DNA of 64,000 nucleotides from NCBI GenBank assembly GCA_000383295.1, contig KB911072.1, positions 106,312 through 170,311 of the forward strand, read 5' to 3'. The position numbers were made by a program, and so were the translations under genes. This document shows positions 63,174 to 64,000 of the stretch, piece by piece (the stretch's first letter is position 1; every line of letters starts with the position of its first letter). The notes under the pieces are model-generated. The model did no database searches, was not told where the DNA came from, and saw nothing but the letters and a program-made list of their open reading frames with translations. This DNA is from Faecalispora sporosphaeroides DSM 1294. GTDB lineage: Bacteria > Bacillota > Clostridia > Oscillospirales > Acutalibacteraceae.

Positions 63174-63771
63174 ACAGCACATCCTTTCTGTGCGTTTCGG
63201 CTCCGGGCGCGGCAGCAATGACAATGATATTGCGGTTTCGTCCATTTCTGCCGCCGTACTTGATAGGCTCCACAAAATGGACGTTAAGCGCGTCCTGTAT
63301 TTCCGCACGATGCGTTTCCCATGTTTCCGTACCAACACCAAGCGAATAGAAAACCATTACACTGACCTGTGTATTTTTGATACGCTTACATGAAATTAAC
63401 GCCGGGGCATACCCGTAGCGGTTGGCAAGACCGATTTGCAGCAGACTGCTTTCAACCGCCTTTGCCAGGAACGGTGTTCCTAAAAGGATCAGCAGGCCAA
63501 CCAATAGCAACAGGAACAGTAGCGGGATGAAAGCGTCAATAATATAGCTCCAAACAGTAATCAGCAATGGTATATCGCTGTGAAAGGGTACTAACGTATC
63601 ACGGGCATTCCAAAGGAAGATAAATGCGGCACATAGTAGCAGGACGAAAACGCCTTTCCACATTGTAGCTGCTTCTTTTACCCCCGACCATAGGCGCAGC
63701 CGCAGAATGGCACGATTACGCCGCCTTTGAGCCAGAACTTTTGTCTGATGAACGATATTTTTTAATTCCAT
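63160..63771 (-). CDS. Membrane partner of the coupling ATPase (FtsK N-terminal half)
   Basis: 203 residues. A basic N-terminus, two or three membrane helices (about 38-56, 70-100) and a soluble end (VMVFYSLGVGTETWETHRAEIQDALNV) resemble the N-terminal part of one-piece ConQ/Orf21 proteins. Here that protein is split into two genes with overlapping stop and start. The division has a proper ribosome site, so it looks natural rather than a sequencing error. The ATG is near the right end of a run of minus-strand element genes. Confidence 0.8.
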   Translation of the reverse strand: MELKNIVHQTKVLAQRRRNRAILRLRLWSGVKEAATMWKGVFVLLLCAAFIFLWNARDTLVPFHSDIPLLITVWSYIIDAFIPLLFLLLLVGLLILLGTPFLAKAVESSLLQIGLANRYGYAPALISCKRIKNTQVSVMVFYSLGVGTETWETHRAEIQDALNVHFVEPIKYGGRNGRNRNIIVIAAAPGAETHRKDVLYDEF

Positions 63772-63850
63772 ATTGTTTCCTCCACATCAAGCACCAGTTG
63801 CACCGCCGGGAGAAATTCCCCCAAGCGGTACAAGTTGTGCGGTTTAGAAT

Positions 63851-64000
63851 TTACTTGCCAATGACTGTGATGGTCTCCGGCTTGCCCTTGCGGTTAAATG
63901 TAATGTCCAGCATATCGCCCGGTTTGCAAGTGGGCAGCTTAAATCCGTCCCGCAGGAAAAGCTTATCCGTCATTTCACCGACAACATTTTCTTCGGGGAA
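63851..64000 (-). CDS. C-terminal part of a small conjugative-element protein (cut by window edge)
   Basis: The last 49 residues are visible and end MLDITFNRKGKPETITVIGK. The position, just upstream of the coupling-protein genes, is that of the small YdcP/Orf22-23 genes in ICEBs1/Tn916. The sequence itself is too short to assign to a family. Confidence 0.6.
   Translation of the reverse strand, partial: FPEENVVGEMTDKLFLRDGFKLPTCKPGDMLDITFNRKGKPETITVIGK

Overview
Organism: the window looks like a chromosome segment of a high-GC, anaerobic, motile, spore-forming Clostridia member, probably of the Oscillospirales (Ruminococcaceae-like). This is an inference from several signs: T-box leaders, RNase M5 and ComEC-HolA neighbours, an [FeFe]-hydrogenase, four methyl-accepting chemotaxis proteins with SigD-type promoters, a BclA-like spore-surface protein, and the dnaX-ybaB-recR block behind the SRP RNA gene. 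Layout, left to right: a spermidine/putrescine ABC operon (potABC, with potC cut by the window edge) on the minus strand; an NlpC/P60 enzyme and a VOC protein; two tandem, very similar membrane GGDEF-EAL proteins that both appear to start at TTG; a T-box-controlled iron-type alcohol dehydrogenase; a two-gene [FeFe]-hydrogenase operon in which the catalytic subunit is paired with a GltD-like flavoprotein; a chemoreceptor; a sugar O-acetyltransferase; a duplicated ribbon-helix-helix regulator locus with near-identical 128-bp noncoding repeats; a C1q-like spore protein; an AbrB/ATC-hydrolase pair; a tRNA-Leu. From about 24 to 34 kb there is a housekeeping run on the minus strand: rnmV, holA, comEC, an apt-like gene, a HIT protein, alaS (T-box controlled) and a class B PBP. 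From 34 to 54 kb the window holds a PAS-GGDEF protein, a cold-shock gene, three more chemoreceptors, a complete five-enzyme set for UDP-2,3-diacetamido-2,3-dideoxy-mannuronic acid with one glycosyltransferase and one extra aminotransferase, and a family 4 uracil-DNA glycosylase. From 54.5 to 58.4 kb come the SRP RNA, dnaX, ybaB, recR, smpB and ssrA (tmRNA). The 3' end of ssrA marks a sharp change. To its right lies what I read as one end of an integrative conjugative element (ICE): an AT-rich cargo pair (an AAA ATPase and an unknown protein), then a conjugation/replication backbone on the minus strand. The backbone has a circovirus/geminivirus-like (CRESS) Rep, an FtsK-type coupling ATPase with a separate membrane partner, and a cut-off accessory gene. 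Most interesting point: between the coupling ATPase and Rep sits a perfect 9-bp hairpin whose 10-nt loop contains TAGTATTAC on the rep-coding strand, the nonanucleotide origin of circoviruses. In Tn916/ICEBs1-type elements the same slot holds oriT, so a CRESS Rep may serve here as both replication initiator and conjugative relaxase. How the genes work together: the tandem diguanylate cyclase/phosphodiesterases, the PAS-GGDEF protein and the four chemoreceptors suggest heavy c-di-GMP and chemotaxis control of motility. The nucleotide-sugar cluster between chemoreceptor genes could supply a surface or flagellar glycan; that link is inference.
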